From positions 52,035-116,034 of the forward strand of contig JAXHVQ010000002.1 in NCBI GenBank assembly GCA_034189065.1: a stretch of 64,000 nucleotides of DNA, read 5' to 3'. A program made the position numbers and the translations under genes. Of this stretch, positions 17,115-25,419 are shown piece by piece; position 1 is the first letter of the stretch; each line of letters begins with the position of its first letter. The notes beneath the pieces were generated by a model. It was given only the letters and a program-made list of their open reading frames with translations. It ran no database searches and was not told the DNA's origin. The DNA is from FACHB-1406 sp034189065 (GTDB taxonomy: Bacteria; Cyanobacteriota; Cyanobacteriia; Cyanobacteriales; Spirulinaceae).

Positions 17115-18467
17115 ATGCAGTTTTCCAAAGTTTTGATCGCCAATCGAGGGGAAATCGCACTGCGAATTCTACGCACTTGCGAAGAAATGGATATTGCGAC
17201 CGTTGCCGTTCACTCAACCATCGATCGCCACGCCCTCCACGTCCAGTTAGCCGATGAAAGTGTCTGCATCGGACAGCCGCCGAGTAATAAAAGCTATCTC
17301 AATATTCCTAATATTATTTCAGCCGCCCTCACCACCAACGCGACGGCCATTCATCCCGGCTATGGGTTTCTGGCGGAAAATGCCCGATTTGCCGAAATTT
17401 GCGCCGATCACAAAATTACGTTTATCGGCCCGACTGCCGAGGCGATTTTGGCAATGGGTGATAAATCCACGGCGAAGAAAAATATGCAAAAAGCGGGCGT
17501 TCCCATTCTTCCGGGGAGTAACGGTTTGCTGGCGAACGACAAACAAGCCGAGGCTATTGCGCGCAAAATTGGCTATCCGGTGATTCTCAAGGCAACGGCT
17601 GGCGGCGGCGGACGAGGGATGCGCTTGGTACGCGAGGAAGGGGAGTTAGCAAAAATGTTTCTCGCGGCGCAAGGGGAAGCAGAGGCGGCTTTTGGCAATG
17701 GGGGGGTGTATTTGGAGAAGTTTATTGAACGTCCCCGTCATATCGAGTTTCAAATCCTCGCCGATAGTCACGGCAATGCCATTCATTTGGGCGAGAGGGA
17801 CTGTTCGATTCAGCGCCGCCACCAAAAATTACTCGAAGAAGCCCCCAGTCCGGTTCTGACACCCGAATTGCGATCGCGCATGGGCGAGGCGGCAGTGCGC
17901 GCAGCCCTGGCTATTGGGTATACGGGGGCGGGAACAGTAGAATTTCTCCTCGATGGCTCGGGGGAGTTTTATTTTATGGAGATGAATACGCGCATTCAGG
18001 TGGAACATCCGGTGACGGAAATGATTACGGGGTTGGATTTAGTCGCCGAACAAATTCGCGTCGCTTGTGGGGAAAAATTGCGCCTGACTCAAGACGAGGT
18101 GAAGTTAACCGGACACGCCATTGAATGTCGCATTAATGCCGAGGATCCCGACCATAATTTTCGCCCCCATCCTGGAAGAATTAGCGGTTATTTGCCTCCG
18201 GGGGGATTGGGGGTGCGCATCGATTCTCATGTTTATACCGATTACGAAATTCCGCCCTACTACGATTCTCTCATTGGGAAGTTGATCGTGTGGGGACGCG
18301 ATCGCGATACGGCCATTAAGCGGATGAAACGGGCTTTGCGCGAGTTTGCCATTACGGGCGTTCCCACAACCATTGGTTTTCACCAACGCATCTTGGAAAC
18401 CTCGGCGTTTGTTGAAGGAGAGGTTTATACCAACTTTATTGCGGAACATATGACCAGTAAACAGTGA
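17115..18467 (+). CDS. accC: Acetyl-CoA carboxylase, biotin carboxylase subunit
   Basis: 450 residues, the usual length. It opens FSKVLIANRGEIALRILRTC (biotin carboxylase N-domain). The ATP-grasp part has the glycine loop ATAGGGGRGMR, EKFIERPRHIEFQILAD, then ERDCSIQRRHQK and EMNTRIQVEHPVTE. The C-domain contains GHAIECRINAEDP. AccC carboxylates the biotin on AccB with ATP and bicarbonate, the first half of malonyl-CoA synthesis for fatty acids. All key residues are present. No accB is adjacent, which is normal in cyanobacteria. The stop runs straight into an STRR (CAGTAAA). Confidence 0.98.
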   Translation: MQFSKVLIANRGEIALRILRTCEEMDIATVAVHSTIDRHALHVQLADESVCIGQPPSNKSYLNIPNIISAALTTNATAIHPGYGFLAENARFAEICADHKITFIGPTAEAILAMGDKSTAKKNMQKAGVPILPGSNGLLANDKQAEAIARKIGYPVILKATAGGGGRGMRLVREEGELAKMFLAAQGEAEAAFGNGGVYLEKFIERPRHIEFQILADSHGNAIHLGERDCSIQRRHQKLLEEAPSPVLTPELRSRMGEAAVRAALAIGYTGAGTVEFLLDGSGEFYFMEMNTRIQVEHPVTEMITGLDLVAEQIRVACGEKLRLTQDEVKLTGHAIECRINAEDPDHNFRPHPGRISGYLPPGGLGVRIDSHVYTDYEIPPYYDSLIGKLIVWGRDRDTAIKRMKRALREFAITGVPTTIGFHQRILETSAFVEGEVYTNFIAEHMTSKQ

Positions 18468-18897
18468 CCAGTAAACAGTAAACAGCTTTCATATCAAGTC
18501 TGGTTAGACATCATTCGTAAAAGCGGCTGCATTTCTTATTTGGTATAAAAGCACGTTAAGCACCTATTCGCAATTAATTACTCATCTTGATATGCTAAAT
18601 ACCTTGATATACCGTGTTTTCGATAGTAAGAGGCGCGTAAAAGATTTTGTTGAGGTGCTTAATATTCAATTGGGCACATTTTAGAGCGTCTTGGGCATTT
18701 GTATCAAAAAAGTCAACATTTGCTCGATCTATATTGCAACTAACCAAGGACAAATGACAAAGGACGAATGACGAAGAACCAAGTAAACCGTGCCGCCCCT
18801 TATATAACTTGCGCGCTCTTTATCCGTTGGCGCGCATCAACCTAAAATCCGTTGACGTATCTGTTGGCGGCGCACGACAAACGACATCCGTTGATAA
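18468..18897. other. Intergenic region, STRRs and possible gene remnants
   Basis: 430 bp. It begins with CAGTAAA heptamers (18453-18483) and ends with CAAATGA / ACGAATGAC heptamers (18752-18778) and GTTGGCG-rich sequence. On the minus strand about 18715-18600 there is a short readable stretch (NAQDALKCAQLNIKHLNKIF) without a start, possibly a gene remnant. No complete gene was found. Confidence 0.5.
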
Positions 18898-20652
18898 ATG
18901 ACAAATTACTGGAAACTTGCCTCTTATATCCGCCCTCAGAGTCGCACAATCGCGCTAGCTTTAATGTGTACCCTCGTATTTACGGCGTGTTGGCCGATTT
19001 TGGCGTGGATGTCTAAGTGGGCGGCGCAATATATTGGCGAGGGAAATGTGGCCGCGATCGCGCAACTTTCTGCTGTTATCGCTTTAATTTTTCTCATCCA
19101 AAAAATCGCCCAATACGGTCAAGATCGTTTAATGGCAAAAGCGGCTTTAAATATTGCTTTTGACCTGCGTTCTAGCCTTTATTCCCACCTCCAACGTCTC
19201 GATATCGACTACTTTGAGTCCAATAAAACGGGAGATTTATCCTATCGCCTCACCGAAGATATCGATCGCGTCGGCGAAGTGGTACAAAAAATATTTTATC
19301 AGTTTATTCCCTGCGTCTTGCAATTAATTGTCGTCTTAGGTTATGTCATCTATCTCAACTGGCAACTCACCCTCGCAACTTTTGTTATTGCACCCTTAAT
19401 GGCGTTACTAATTGGTTGGTTTGGAGAACAATTGCGCAAATATTCTCATCGCAGCCAAAGTCGTATTTCCGACCTTTCGGCACTATTAGTTGAAGGATTT
19501 GGCGGAATGCGCTTAGTTAAGGCCTTTGCAGCGGAAGATTTCGCGATCGCGCGCTTCAATCGAGAGGCAGAAAGTCATCGTCGCATTAAATATGCCACCG
19601 AAAAACTCAAAGCCATTCAATTTCCCATTATCGGTTTTTTGCAAGCCCTCTGCGTCTTATTATTATTCCTTTTGGGAGGATGGCAAATTAGTCAAGGGAA
19701 TTTAACGGCAAGTTCCTTTGTAAGTTATTGCGTTGGCGTAGCGATGTTAATCGACCCCATTTCTATTACAACTAATAACTACAACGAAGTTAAACAAGGA
19801 GAAGCTTCGGTCGATCGAATTTTTGCTTTATTTGCCGTCCAACCCACCTTAACTGAGAAAGAAAATGCAATCGATTTACCGGCGGTAACGGGGAAAGTTG
19901 AATATCAGAACGTAAGTTTTTCCTATTTCACTCGACCCGAACCGGGTAAAATAACGCCCTCTTTGTCTAAAGTTCTCGTTCTCCAACAAGTTAATTTTCT
20001 CGTTAAACCAGGGGAAACGATCGCGCTAGTTGGGTCTTCGGGTGCGGGAAAAAGTACCTTGTTAAATTTACTGCCGCGTTTCTACGATCCCGACGAAGGA
20101 AAAGTGTTAATTGACGGCGTAGATATTCGCGATTGCACGTTAAAAAGCCTGCGTCGGCAAATTGGCATCGTTCCCCAAGAAACCATTTTATTTTCCGGTA
20201 CCATCGCCGAAAATATTGCCTTCGGTCAAGAGAACTTTGACTTAAAAGCCGTGGAAGAGGCGGCGAAAATTGCCAACGCCCACCAATTCATCGCCCAATT
20301 TTCCCAAGGATACTCGACTTATGTGGGAGAGCGGGGAACTAATTTATCGGGGGGACAGCGCCAACGTATTGCGATCGCGCGCGCCGTTTTCCTCGATCCG
20401 CAAATTCTCATCCTCGACGAAGCGACTTCTGCTTTAGACTCGGAATCGGAGGCATTAGTGCAAGAAGCGCTAGAAAGAATTATGCGCGATCGCACGGTTT
20501 TTGTAATCGCCCATCGTCTCGCTACCGTTCGTCGCAGCGATCGCTTATTTGTCATTGAAAAGGGTCAAATTGTCGAGTCAGGAACCCATCACGAATTATT
20601 AGCGAAAAATGGTCGTTACGCTAAGTTTTATGCGCAGCAATTTGAGGGTTAA
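18898..20652 (+). CDS. ABC exporter, fused permease and ATPase (MsbA/HepA-like)
   Basis: 584 residues. Residues 1-310 are a six-span exporter domain (VFTACWPILAWMSKWAAQYI, QFIPCVLQLIVVLGYVIYL, IIGFLQALCVLLLFLLGGW) with the coupling feature DFLRS-like AFDLRSSLYSHLQRL. The ATPase part has Walker A GSSGAGKST, the Q-loop in IVPQETILF, signature LSGGQRQR, Walker B ILILDEATSALD and H-loop VIAHRLAT. Half-transporters like this dimerise to export lipids, glycolipids or peptides. HepA-type members export heterocyst envelope material, but nothing here shows heterocysts. The ATG at 18898 sits in an ATGACAAAT repeat unit. Confidence 0.93.
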   Translation: MTNYWKLASYIRPQSRTIALALMCTLVFTACWPILAWMSKWAAQYIGEGNVAAIAQLSAVIALIFLIQKIAQYGQDRLMAKAALNIAFDLRSSLYSHLQRLDIDYFESNKTGDLSYRLTEDIDRVGEVVQKIFYQFIPCVLQLIVVLGYVIYLNWQLTLATFVIAPLMALLIGWFGEQLRKYSHRSQSRISDLSALLVEGFGGMRLVKAFAAEDFAIARFNREAESHRRIKYATEKLKAIQFPIIGFLQALCVLLLFLLGGWQISQGNLTASSFVSYCVGVAMLIDPISITTNNYNEVKQGEASVDRIFALFAVQPTLTEKENAIDLPAVTGKVEYQNVSFSYFTRPEPGKITPSLSKVLVLQQVNFLVKPGETIALVGSSGAGKSTLLNLLPRFYDPDEGKVLIDGVDIRDCTLKSLRRQIGIVPQETILFSGTIAENIAFGQENFDLKAVEEAAKIANAHQFIAQFSQGYSTYVGERGTNLSGGQRQRIAIARAVFLDPQILILDEATSALDSESEALVQEALERIMRDRTVFVIAHRLATVRRSDRLFVIEKGQIVESGTHHELLAKNGRYAKFYAQQFEG

Positions 20653-20714
20653 ATTAACGAGAAATGTGTTAAGATAAAGCGTGGCGCGATCGAGAAATGA
20701 GGGAAAGAGTCACA

Positions 20715-20849
20715 ATGGACTCTCACTACACTATCATTATTCAGCGATCGGAGGAAGACCGCCGTTTTGTAGTTAGTCTTCCTGAATGGGGAGAATTTTG
20801 TCATACTTACGGCGATCGTTCCATACTCGTTGTCGGCATCGTCGGCTAG
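20715..20849 (+). pseudogene. hicB: HicB-type antitoxin, truncated by an IS5-family insertion
   Basis: The ATG at 20715 opens MDSHYTIIIQRSEEDRRFVV then SLPEWGEFCHTYGD, the partial RNase H-like N-terminus of HicB antitoxins. After about 35 codons the frame enters IS5-type sequence and stops at 20847-20849. The C-terminal DNA-binding part and any hicA toxin are absent. Confidence 0.7.
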
Positions 20850-21185
20850 ATGCTGAAATACCCGTTCCCACACCCCCATTTTTGATCGCCGGCTAAAACG
20901 GGTGTGAACTACACGGAAATCTCCAAATCGCTCCGGCAAATCCCGCTGCTGGGATGTCGGCTCGGTAGCGGTACAACATCGCTTCGACGAACAAACGATT
21001 GTTTTTAGCTGTAACTCCGACATAACCTACTCGCCTCGCCCTGGGAGTAGGTCTTTAATGCGCTCCCACCGATCGTCGCGCAGGGCATAGCGGCGGCTCA
21101 TGATAGCAGTCCTCACCGGTTCGCTCAATTAGCTCAAACCACCATTCTATGCCCAACGAACACCTATTTGATGACAGACCCTAGT
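20821..21185 (-). pseudogene. IS5-family (IS1031-like) transposase relic
   Basis: An ATG at 21101 opens MSRRYALRDDRWERIKDLLPG, the standard start of IS5/IS1031-type transposases, and stops a few codons later. A shifted frame continues with VGVTAKNNRLFVEAMLYRYR, then DLPERFGDFRVVHTRFSRRS and VWERVFQHLADDADNEY. The catalytic C-terminal half is missing and the left end abuts the broken hicB. The probable terminal sequence is near 21165-21185. It is a non-autonomous remnant. Confidence 0.8.
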
Positions 21186-21218
21186 TGTCGAGCAATAATA
21201 AGCTAATCGGTTATGGAT

Positions 21219-21584
21219 TTATTCGTCGCGATCGGGACTTTTTTCCTCAATTTCGCCGAGTAAGGTTTCCAGACGGTCTTTGGACCAACTTTCGGTGGGG
21301 TAGGCAACGGCTTCAATGGAAGATAGTCGAATCAGCCAGGTGGTTCGTCTATAGGGGGTAGAGGTATGTTCCAAGTCCTCGTCTTCGGGAATTGAGAGAG
21401 CGAGAAGTTCGACGAACTCTTGGTCTAAATGGATGGGAACGCCTGAAAAACTGTCGCTATTGGTTTCCAGCCAGACATTACTGCCGTGCTGTAAGGCTTC
21501 TTCGAGACGGCTGTGGAGAAGATCCGTCTGTCGAACCTTAGCATTCTTTACCAATTTGTGAAAAAGCTTAGGCCATTCGCTCAT
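21219..21584 (-). CDS. Hypothetical acidic protein
   Basis: 121 residues from the ATG at 21584 (MSEWPKLFHKLVKNAKVRQTD), acidic and soluble. Recognisable segments are VWLETNSDSFSGVPIHLDQEFVELLALS and RTTWLIRLSSIEAVAYP. The combination of a '.GVPIHLD.EFVELL.LS..' strand-helix and a 'TTWLIR.S.I.A' strand looks like a small conserved cyanobacterial protein, but I know no domain name. It lies in the accessory patch between the IS5 relic and a helicase-tail relic; base usage is like its surroundings. Confidence 0.7.
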   Translation of the reverse strand: MSEWPKLFHKLVKNAKVRQTDLLHSRLEEALQHGSNVWLETNSDSFSGVPIHLDQEFVELLALSIPEDEDLEHTSTPYRRTTWLIRLSSIEAVAYPTESWSKDRLETLLGEIEEKSPDRDE

Positions 21585-21714
21585 TGTGTCGTCATCCTTT
21601 AGGAAGATAGTCGGGTTGTCGCCTCGCTTCGGTCGTCCGAAACGCGCTGCGCGATCGCACTCAATCTATACTTATCAATAATATCCTAAAGTCAGAAATC
21701 CTCGTTATTTCCAG

Positions 21715-21880
21715 AGCGGGGTTTGGAAACCTGACTCGACGATGGCGATATTGCCACCGATATTGCGGCGGATGGCGGACGCTTGTGCTTCAAGTTCCTC
21801 AAATTACCGGTGTCTCGGACAGTTTAATGCCCGATGCTCCCATTGCTGCGGCTCAAGTACGTCGCTTTCCTTGGCGATTT
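21715..21880 (+). pseudogene. Relic of a Ski2-like helicase C-terminus, copy 1
   Basis: The DNA from about 21735 tracks the 3' end of the intact helicase gene (48370-48519) base by base with indels. GACGATGGCGATATTG matches GACGACGGCGATATTG, and the frame from 21785 reads VLQVPQITGVSDSLMPDAPI then AAAQVRRFPW, versus VLLQIPQIPGLSDSLMRNAR then IAASQMRRFP in the intact protein. No start codon or upstream domain is present. Confidence 0.8.
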
Positions 21881-22148
21881 TTAGTCGGCCTCAGAGTTGT
21901 TAGTTACTTGATACTGTATTCCTCATTTTTTTGATTTTTTAAGGCGAAAACTGGACACCCGGCAATTTGCCGTATACAATTAGAGGGGAATGATTGATTA
22001 AAAAGTATAAATTACATTTAATAATGTGAATTAGGGTCGGAGCGGGACTTGTTCGGTGCGTCAGGCAACGGGTTCGCGAGTTTCAATCGTGGGTTCGGCT
22101 TCTATTTCATATTAAGTGTAAATTAGAAAATTGAGTCTCGTCTTAGAT

Positions 22149-22436
22149 ATGGCCACCAAAACACATCCAAAACAGATGGCGCGCTTGGAAGCTCGCGTTA
22201 CTCCTGAATTAAAAGCACTTCTGCACAAGGCCGCCGACATAGAAGGGCGCACTTTAACGGATTTTATTATTGCCAGTGTCCGCGCAGAAGCTAACCGAGT
22301 CATCGAGCAACATCAAACACTCAAACTCAGCCTTGAGGATAGTCAAGCTTTCATTGATGCACTCCTTAGTCCCCCTCAGCCCAATGAGGCTCTCTCGGCA
22401 GCAGCGTCGAAATATAAAAAAACCGTCTCGAAGTAA
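22149..22436 (+). CDS. tacA: TacA-type (DUF1778) antitoxin
   Basis: 95 residues from the ATG at 22149 (MATKTHPKQMARLEARVTPE). A ribbon-helix-helix N-terminal half (LEARVTPELKALLHKAADIE, then GRTLTDFIIASVRAEA) is followed by a helical toxin-neutralising tail (LSLEDSQAFIDALLSPPQPN). DUF1778/TacA proteins bind their operon DNA and block a partner GNAT toxin. The stop codon overlaps the toxin start by one base (TAATG), so the two are translationally coupled. The pair looks complete and autoregulated. Confidence 0.92.
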   Translation: MATKTHPKQMARLEARVTPELKALLHKAADIEGRTLTDFIIASVRAEANRVIEQHQTLKLSLEDSQAFIDALLSPPQPNEALSAAASKYKKTVSK

Positions 22437-22939
22437 TGGAACTCAAAGTCGAAGCTTTCGATAAGACGAAGCACGATCGCTCGTGCTTCTGCTGCGAAAA
22501 GGATAGTTTAGATAACTATATCCAAAAACAAGCTTCTCAGGATATCAAAAAACGAGTTTCGACCGTATGGGTTTTAATTAGCGCCCCCGATCCGAATATT
22601 TTGGCATACTACACTCTTTCTTCCTATACTGTTGAGACTCAAGTTTTAGACGAAGAGTTTGCAAAAAAATTGCCTCGTTACCCACGACTGCCAGCAACGT
22701 TGTTAGGTCGCCTTGCTGTCGATCGTCGGCATCAACGTAAAGGACTTGGTGAATTTTTGCTGGTCGATGCCCTCAAAAGATCGCTAGATGCAACTACCCA
22801 AGTCGCATCTCTAGCTGTGGTTGCAGAAGTATTAGACGAGGAAGTACTGAGGTTTTATACGAAGTACGGCTTTCAATTATTTAATCGAGAACTGACAAAA
22901 CTTTACTTACCCATGAAATCTGTGGCAGCCCTGTTTTGA
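22436..22939 (+). CDS. tacT: TacT-type GNAT acetyltransferase toxin
   Basis: 167 residues. It opens KVEAFDKTKHDRSCFCCEKD then SLDNYIQKQASQDIKK, the typical 'F.C....LD.yl...a.qd..k' start of TacT toxins. The acetyl-CoA loop is present as LGRLAVDRRHQRKGLGEFLL, and VLDEEVLRFYTKYGFQLF carries the catalytic-region tyrosine. TacT enzymes acetylate the amino acid on charged tRNAs and stop translation until TacA neutralises them. It is fully intact, unlike the other toxin genes in this window. Confidence 0.92.
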   Translation: MELKVEAFDKTKHDRSCFCCEKDSLDNYIQKQASQDIKKRVSTVWVLISAPDPNILAYYTLSSYTVETQVLDEEFAKKLPRYPRLPATLLGRLAVDRRHQRKGLGEFLLVDALKRSLDATTQVASLAVVAEVLDEEVLRFYTKYGFQLFNRELTKLYLPMKSVAALF

Positions 22940-22960
22940 AAGGCTGTAAATTTAATCCGC

Positions 22961-23005
22961 TTAAAGCGATGCAGGATGCAAACTGCTGTTGCGATCGCGA
23001 TCGCG
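22961..23005. repeat. 45-bp dispersed repeat, copy 1
   Basis: TTAAAGCGATGCAGGATGCA and the following AACTGCTGTTGCGATCGCG recur almost unchanged at 24267-24312, where they form the 3' end of the HD-domain gene. Confidence 0.8.
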
Positions 23006-23014
23006 TCGCACCCC

Positions 23015-23086
23015 TTGGCGGTTTTTCAAGTTCCTCAAATTGCCGGTGTCTCGGACAGTTTAATGCCCAATGCTCTCATTGCTAAT
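23015..23086 (+). pseudogene. Relic of a Ski2-like helicase C-terminus, copy 2
   Basis: The frame reads VFQVPQIAGVSDSLMPNALI, the same tail segment as copy 1 (21785) and the intact helicase (48430-48519). The two relics share bases with each other (GTGTCTCGGACAGTTTAATG) that the intact gene lacks, so one was duplicated from the other after divergence. Confidence 0.8.
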
Positions 23087-23195
23087 GAGCAAACCAATTT
23101 TTTGTCAATAGTCCAAATTCAGTATTATGTAGGGTGGAAATTGCCGCTCAAAAGCTAGATTCAACAAATTCTCTCACCCTTGGCAATGCCCACCA
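23084..23195. repeat. 112-bp direct repeat, unit 1
   Basis: Starts AATGAGCAAACCAATTT and ends TGGCAATGCCCACCA. Unit 2 at 23302-23414 is about 90% alike. The spacer between them carries inverted 'GGTGGGCAA / TTGCCCACC' sequences that pair with the unit ends, so the whole 23084-23414 block can fold extensively. Confidence 0.85.
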
Positions 23196-23301
23196 TTAAC
23201 TTGTTAAGGGTGGTGGGCAAGAGATTTTTCCGATTTCTCCTTCAAGCTGGATTAATAACCTTGCCCACCCTACAATTTCTGCTATGAGGTACAGTAACAA
23301 C

Positions 23302-23414
23302 AATGAGCAAACCAATTTCTTGTCAATGGTCCAAATTTAGTATTGTGTAGGGTGGGAATTGCCAAAAAAAAAGCTGAATTCAACAAATTCTCTCACCCTT
23401 GGCAATGCCCACCA
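23302..23414. repeat. 113-bp direct repeat, unit 2
   Basis: Second copy of the unit at 23084-23195, ending about 22 bp from the truncated toxin gene. Its arrival may have removed the 3' part of that gene. Confidence 0.85.
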
Positions 23415-23436
23415 CACGCCTTGCTAAAGGCAAACA

Positions 23437-23553
23437 TCATCGCTCCTTTGCAATAGAATAGAGTGCTGTTGTCGCCTCCAAGTGCATGGGGTGGGCAATT
23501 TGAAGACTTCTCAGGAGAACATTCGTATCAATTAAATAGCGCGTCAACCTCAT
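23437..23553 (-). pseudogene. vapC: PIN-domain (VapC-type) toxin, truncated after the first motif
   Basis: The ATG at 23553 overlaps the antitoxin stop (ATGA). The frame reads MRLTRYLIDTNVLLRSLQIA then HPMHLEATTAL, the unmistakable PIN-domain start with the first catalytic Asp (IDTNVLL). It stops after 38 residues at 23437, so the other acidic residues are missing and no RNase activity is expected. The 112-bp direct repeats lie immediately downstream. Confidence 0.8.
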
Positions 23554-23816
23554 TCTCCGTAAATGCTTTCTCGACTTATTGCTTCATCGGAAAGCACGGG
23601 AAGATTCATAGCTTGATGGCTTGTTACCCATTCCTGAAAAGCCTGACTGCGTTGGGTTGGGACGATTTCCTGGTTCTCCGAACCCAGCAGGTGTTGAAGC
23701 ATTGTCTTAAGGTGAGGTTCGATTTGCTCGATAGGACGACAGGTTAATTGGGTCAATATAGCAAGAATCGCTTCTAGTTCTTCTTTATGGACGTTTTTAA
23801 AATCGTTATATGGCAT
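23550..23816 (-). CDS. VapB-like antitoxin, partner of the truncated PIN toxin
   Basis: 88 residues from the ATG at 23816 (MPYNDFKNVHKEELEAILAI); an in-frame ATG at 23858 is an alternative. The protein is helical and acidic, ending LPVLSDEAISRESIYGE, which is the conserved tail of a cyanobacterial antitoxin family found before PIN toxins. Stop and toxin start overlap by four bases. Because the toxin is cut short, the antitoxin is an orphan that may only repress its own promoter or counter a related toxin elsewhere. Confidence 0.7.
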   Translation of the reverse strand: MPYNDFKNVHKEELEAILAILTQLTCRPIEQIEPHLKTMLQHLLGSENQEIVPTQRSQAFQEWVTSHQAMNLPVLSDEAISRESIYGE

Positions 23817-23981
23817 TATCCGGGAATTTGTATGCTCCTTTGGAAAATTGAAACTCATAAAGCGACAACGGTTGGAACTGTTGAGGAAAGCTTACTGTAT
23901 GTGCTAAGTTTCAAAAAATTGATACTTCCGCGATCGCACGAGCGCAGATTCATTTAGACTCGCTATTATAAGTAAAATCTG

Positions 23982-24170
23982 TTAACAATAGCGATCTTTA
24001 AGTAATGAATAAAGAGATCCTCCTATCAAAAAAAAATACGGAACTCCTATCTCCAGCCAATAAAGGTACATACGAGTTTCAGTAGACATAGATGGCTTTC
24101 CCCTAATATATTCTAGCAAGAAATACCAAAATATACAGAATATACCAATAAGGAAATGAATCATTCTCAT
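23982..24170 (-). CDS. Possible small two-span membrane protein
   Basis: 62 residues from the ATG at 24170. Two hydrophobic spans (IHFLIGIFCIFWYFLLEYI and YLYWLEIGVPYFFLIGGSLY) flank a short polar loop. No family is recognised and no clear Shine-Dalgarno motif is seen. It could be a genuine small protein or a chance frame in an AT-rich spacer. Confidence 0.4.
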   Translation of the reverse strand: MRMIHFLIGIFCIFWYFLLEYIRGKPSMSTETRMYLYWLEIGVPYFFLIGGSLYSLLKDRYC

Positions 24171-24266
24171 CAGCGCTCGCAAAGCGAAAAATCGCGATCG
24201 TCTTCTTATTATTTTGCCCGAAAAACACAGCAACCGTCAAGACTCGATTCCGCTCGGAACTCAGAA

Positions 24267-24312
24267 CTTAAAGGGATGCAGGATGCAAACTGCTGTTACG
24301 ATCGCGATCGCG
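24267..24312. repeat. 45-bp dispersed repeat, copy 2 (inside the 3' end of the HD-domain gene)
   Basis: Same unit as 22961-23005. On the minus strand it encodes the last residues (DRDRNSSLHPASL) and stop of the HD protein, replacing whatever tail the gene originally had. Confidence 0.75.
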
Positions 24313-25197
24313 AACCGCCGCCCCATTGCCTTCTGTAACGCGCGATCGCGTCGAACCGGTTGGCGGTTCTTCGTGTTCGACGCGAAAGACTGTTGCGTAA
24401 AGATTGGCAAGAATTTGCTTGCCAGACTGGGTTAAATTTAAATATCTCAATGCTGTTGGCAAATACGGGAAAACCGCATTCCAATAAAAACTTGGATACT
24501 TAGCACGCAAATCTCCCGGCGTTTTGTACCCTAAAATTTTATTGGTTCCCATTTCTTCAAATTCATAAAAAAGGGCTGGAATTTTTTGCAAATATCGAGG
24601 ATCGCTCAGTTGGCCGATTAAATCTGCTGCTCTCACTAAACCGGGATAATTTTTAGTATCTTTATGATCTTTGTCGGCGGGAACCGGAAAGCGCGTTAAC
24701 TCGATATTTTCTTTCAGAACTTCCGCATCGATCAATTTGTGACCGCCGAAGCGTTCTTTAACAAATAATTTCCCGCGATCGACGTGATAAGGAGCCATAC
24801 AAGCATCACTTCCTCCCTGTTGCGGCGAAACCATTTGTTCCCCAATGCCACTCGCATAAAGGTTTTCATCCGGGCGATCGCTGCGGCATACGCCTTGAAC
24901 GTAGCCGATGTCGTGGCACAATAGAGAAATTTGAAAATGCAGCCAGTCTTCGCAACTTACGCCCCCCTCCTTAATATGCCGTCCGCGCAGAATTTCTTGA
25001 CCGACGAGGGTTACAAAAATGGTATGCTCGACGTTGTGATAAAGGGCATCGCTATTGGCAATATTTTCTAGCGCCATGCCCGCCGCCCAAGCAACAATTT
25101 CTGCATACTCGGACTTCAAACCTCCGTAGGTTCGATGATACCCTTCTGTGAGTTGTTGAATTAAGTTATCGATCAGGAGATTGGTAGAAAGAAACAT
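24268..25197 (-). CDS. HD-domain metal-dependent phosphohydrolase-like protein
   Basis: 309 residues from the ATG at 25197. Motifs are YHNVEHTIFVTLVGQEIL (first His pair), LLCHDIGYVQG (the HD doublet), then APYHVDRGKLFVKERFGGHK and YPGLVRAADLIGQLSDPRYL with the late metal-binding Asp. This matches a cyanobacterial HD-domain metalloprotein family (Npun_R2479 type). HD proteins hydrolyse phosphate esters, often nucleotides, but the substrate is unknown. The last 13 residues come from a dispersed repeat, so the native C-terminus has been altered. The catalytic region is intact. Confidence 0.85.
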   Translation of the reverse strand: MFLSTNLLIDNLIQQLTEGYHRTYGGLKSEYAEIVAWAAGMALENIANSDALYHNVEHTIFVTLVGQEILRGRHIKEGGVSCEDWLHFQISLLCHDIGYVQGVCRSDRPDENLYASGIGEQMVSPQQGGSDACMAPYHVDRGKLFVKERFGGHKLIDAEVLKENIELTRFPVPADKDHKDTKNYPGLVRAADLIGQLSDPRYLQKIPALFYEFEEMGTNKILGYKTPGDLRAKYPSFYWNAVFPYLPTALRYLNLTQSGKQILANLYATVFRVEHEEPPTGSTRSRVTEGNGAAVRDRDRNSSLHPASL

Positions 25198-25419
25198 GAC
25201 AGCTTATCGCGGGGGAGGGAGGTTACAGGGGAGTCTGAAGGAACGCGATGGGCTTAGGGCCTTTTGAATCAGGTTGGTTTTCATCCAAGTTTACTACGAT
25301 TGCTCGTCTTCAAATTGAGTTAAAATAATCCCCTTGGACGATTGAGGAAGAAGGCGGGTTTCTGTGCAAGCCTAGTTTTGTGTTGTTGTATTGTAGCGCG
25401 ATCGCCCCTTTGAAGGCGA

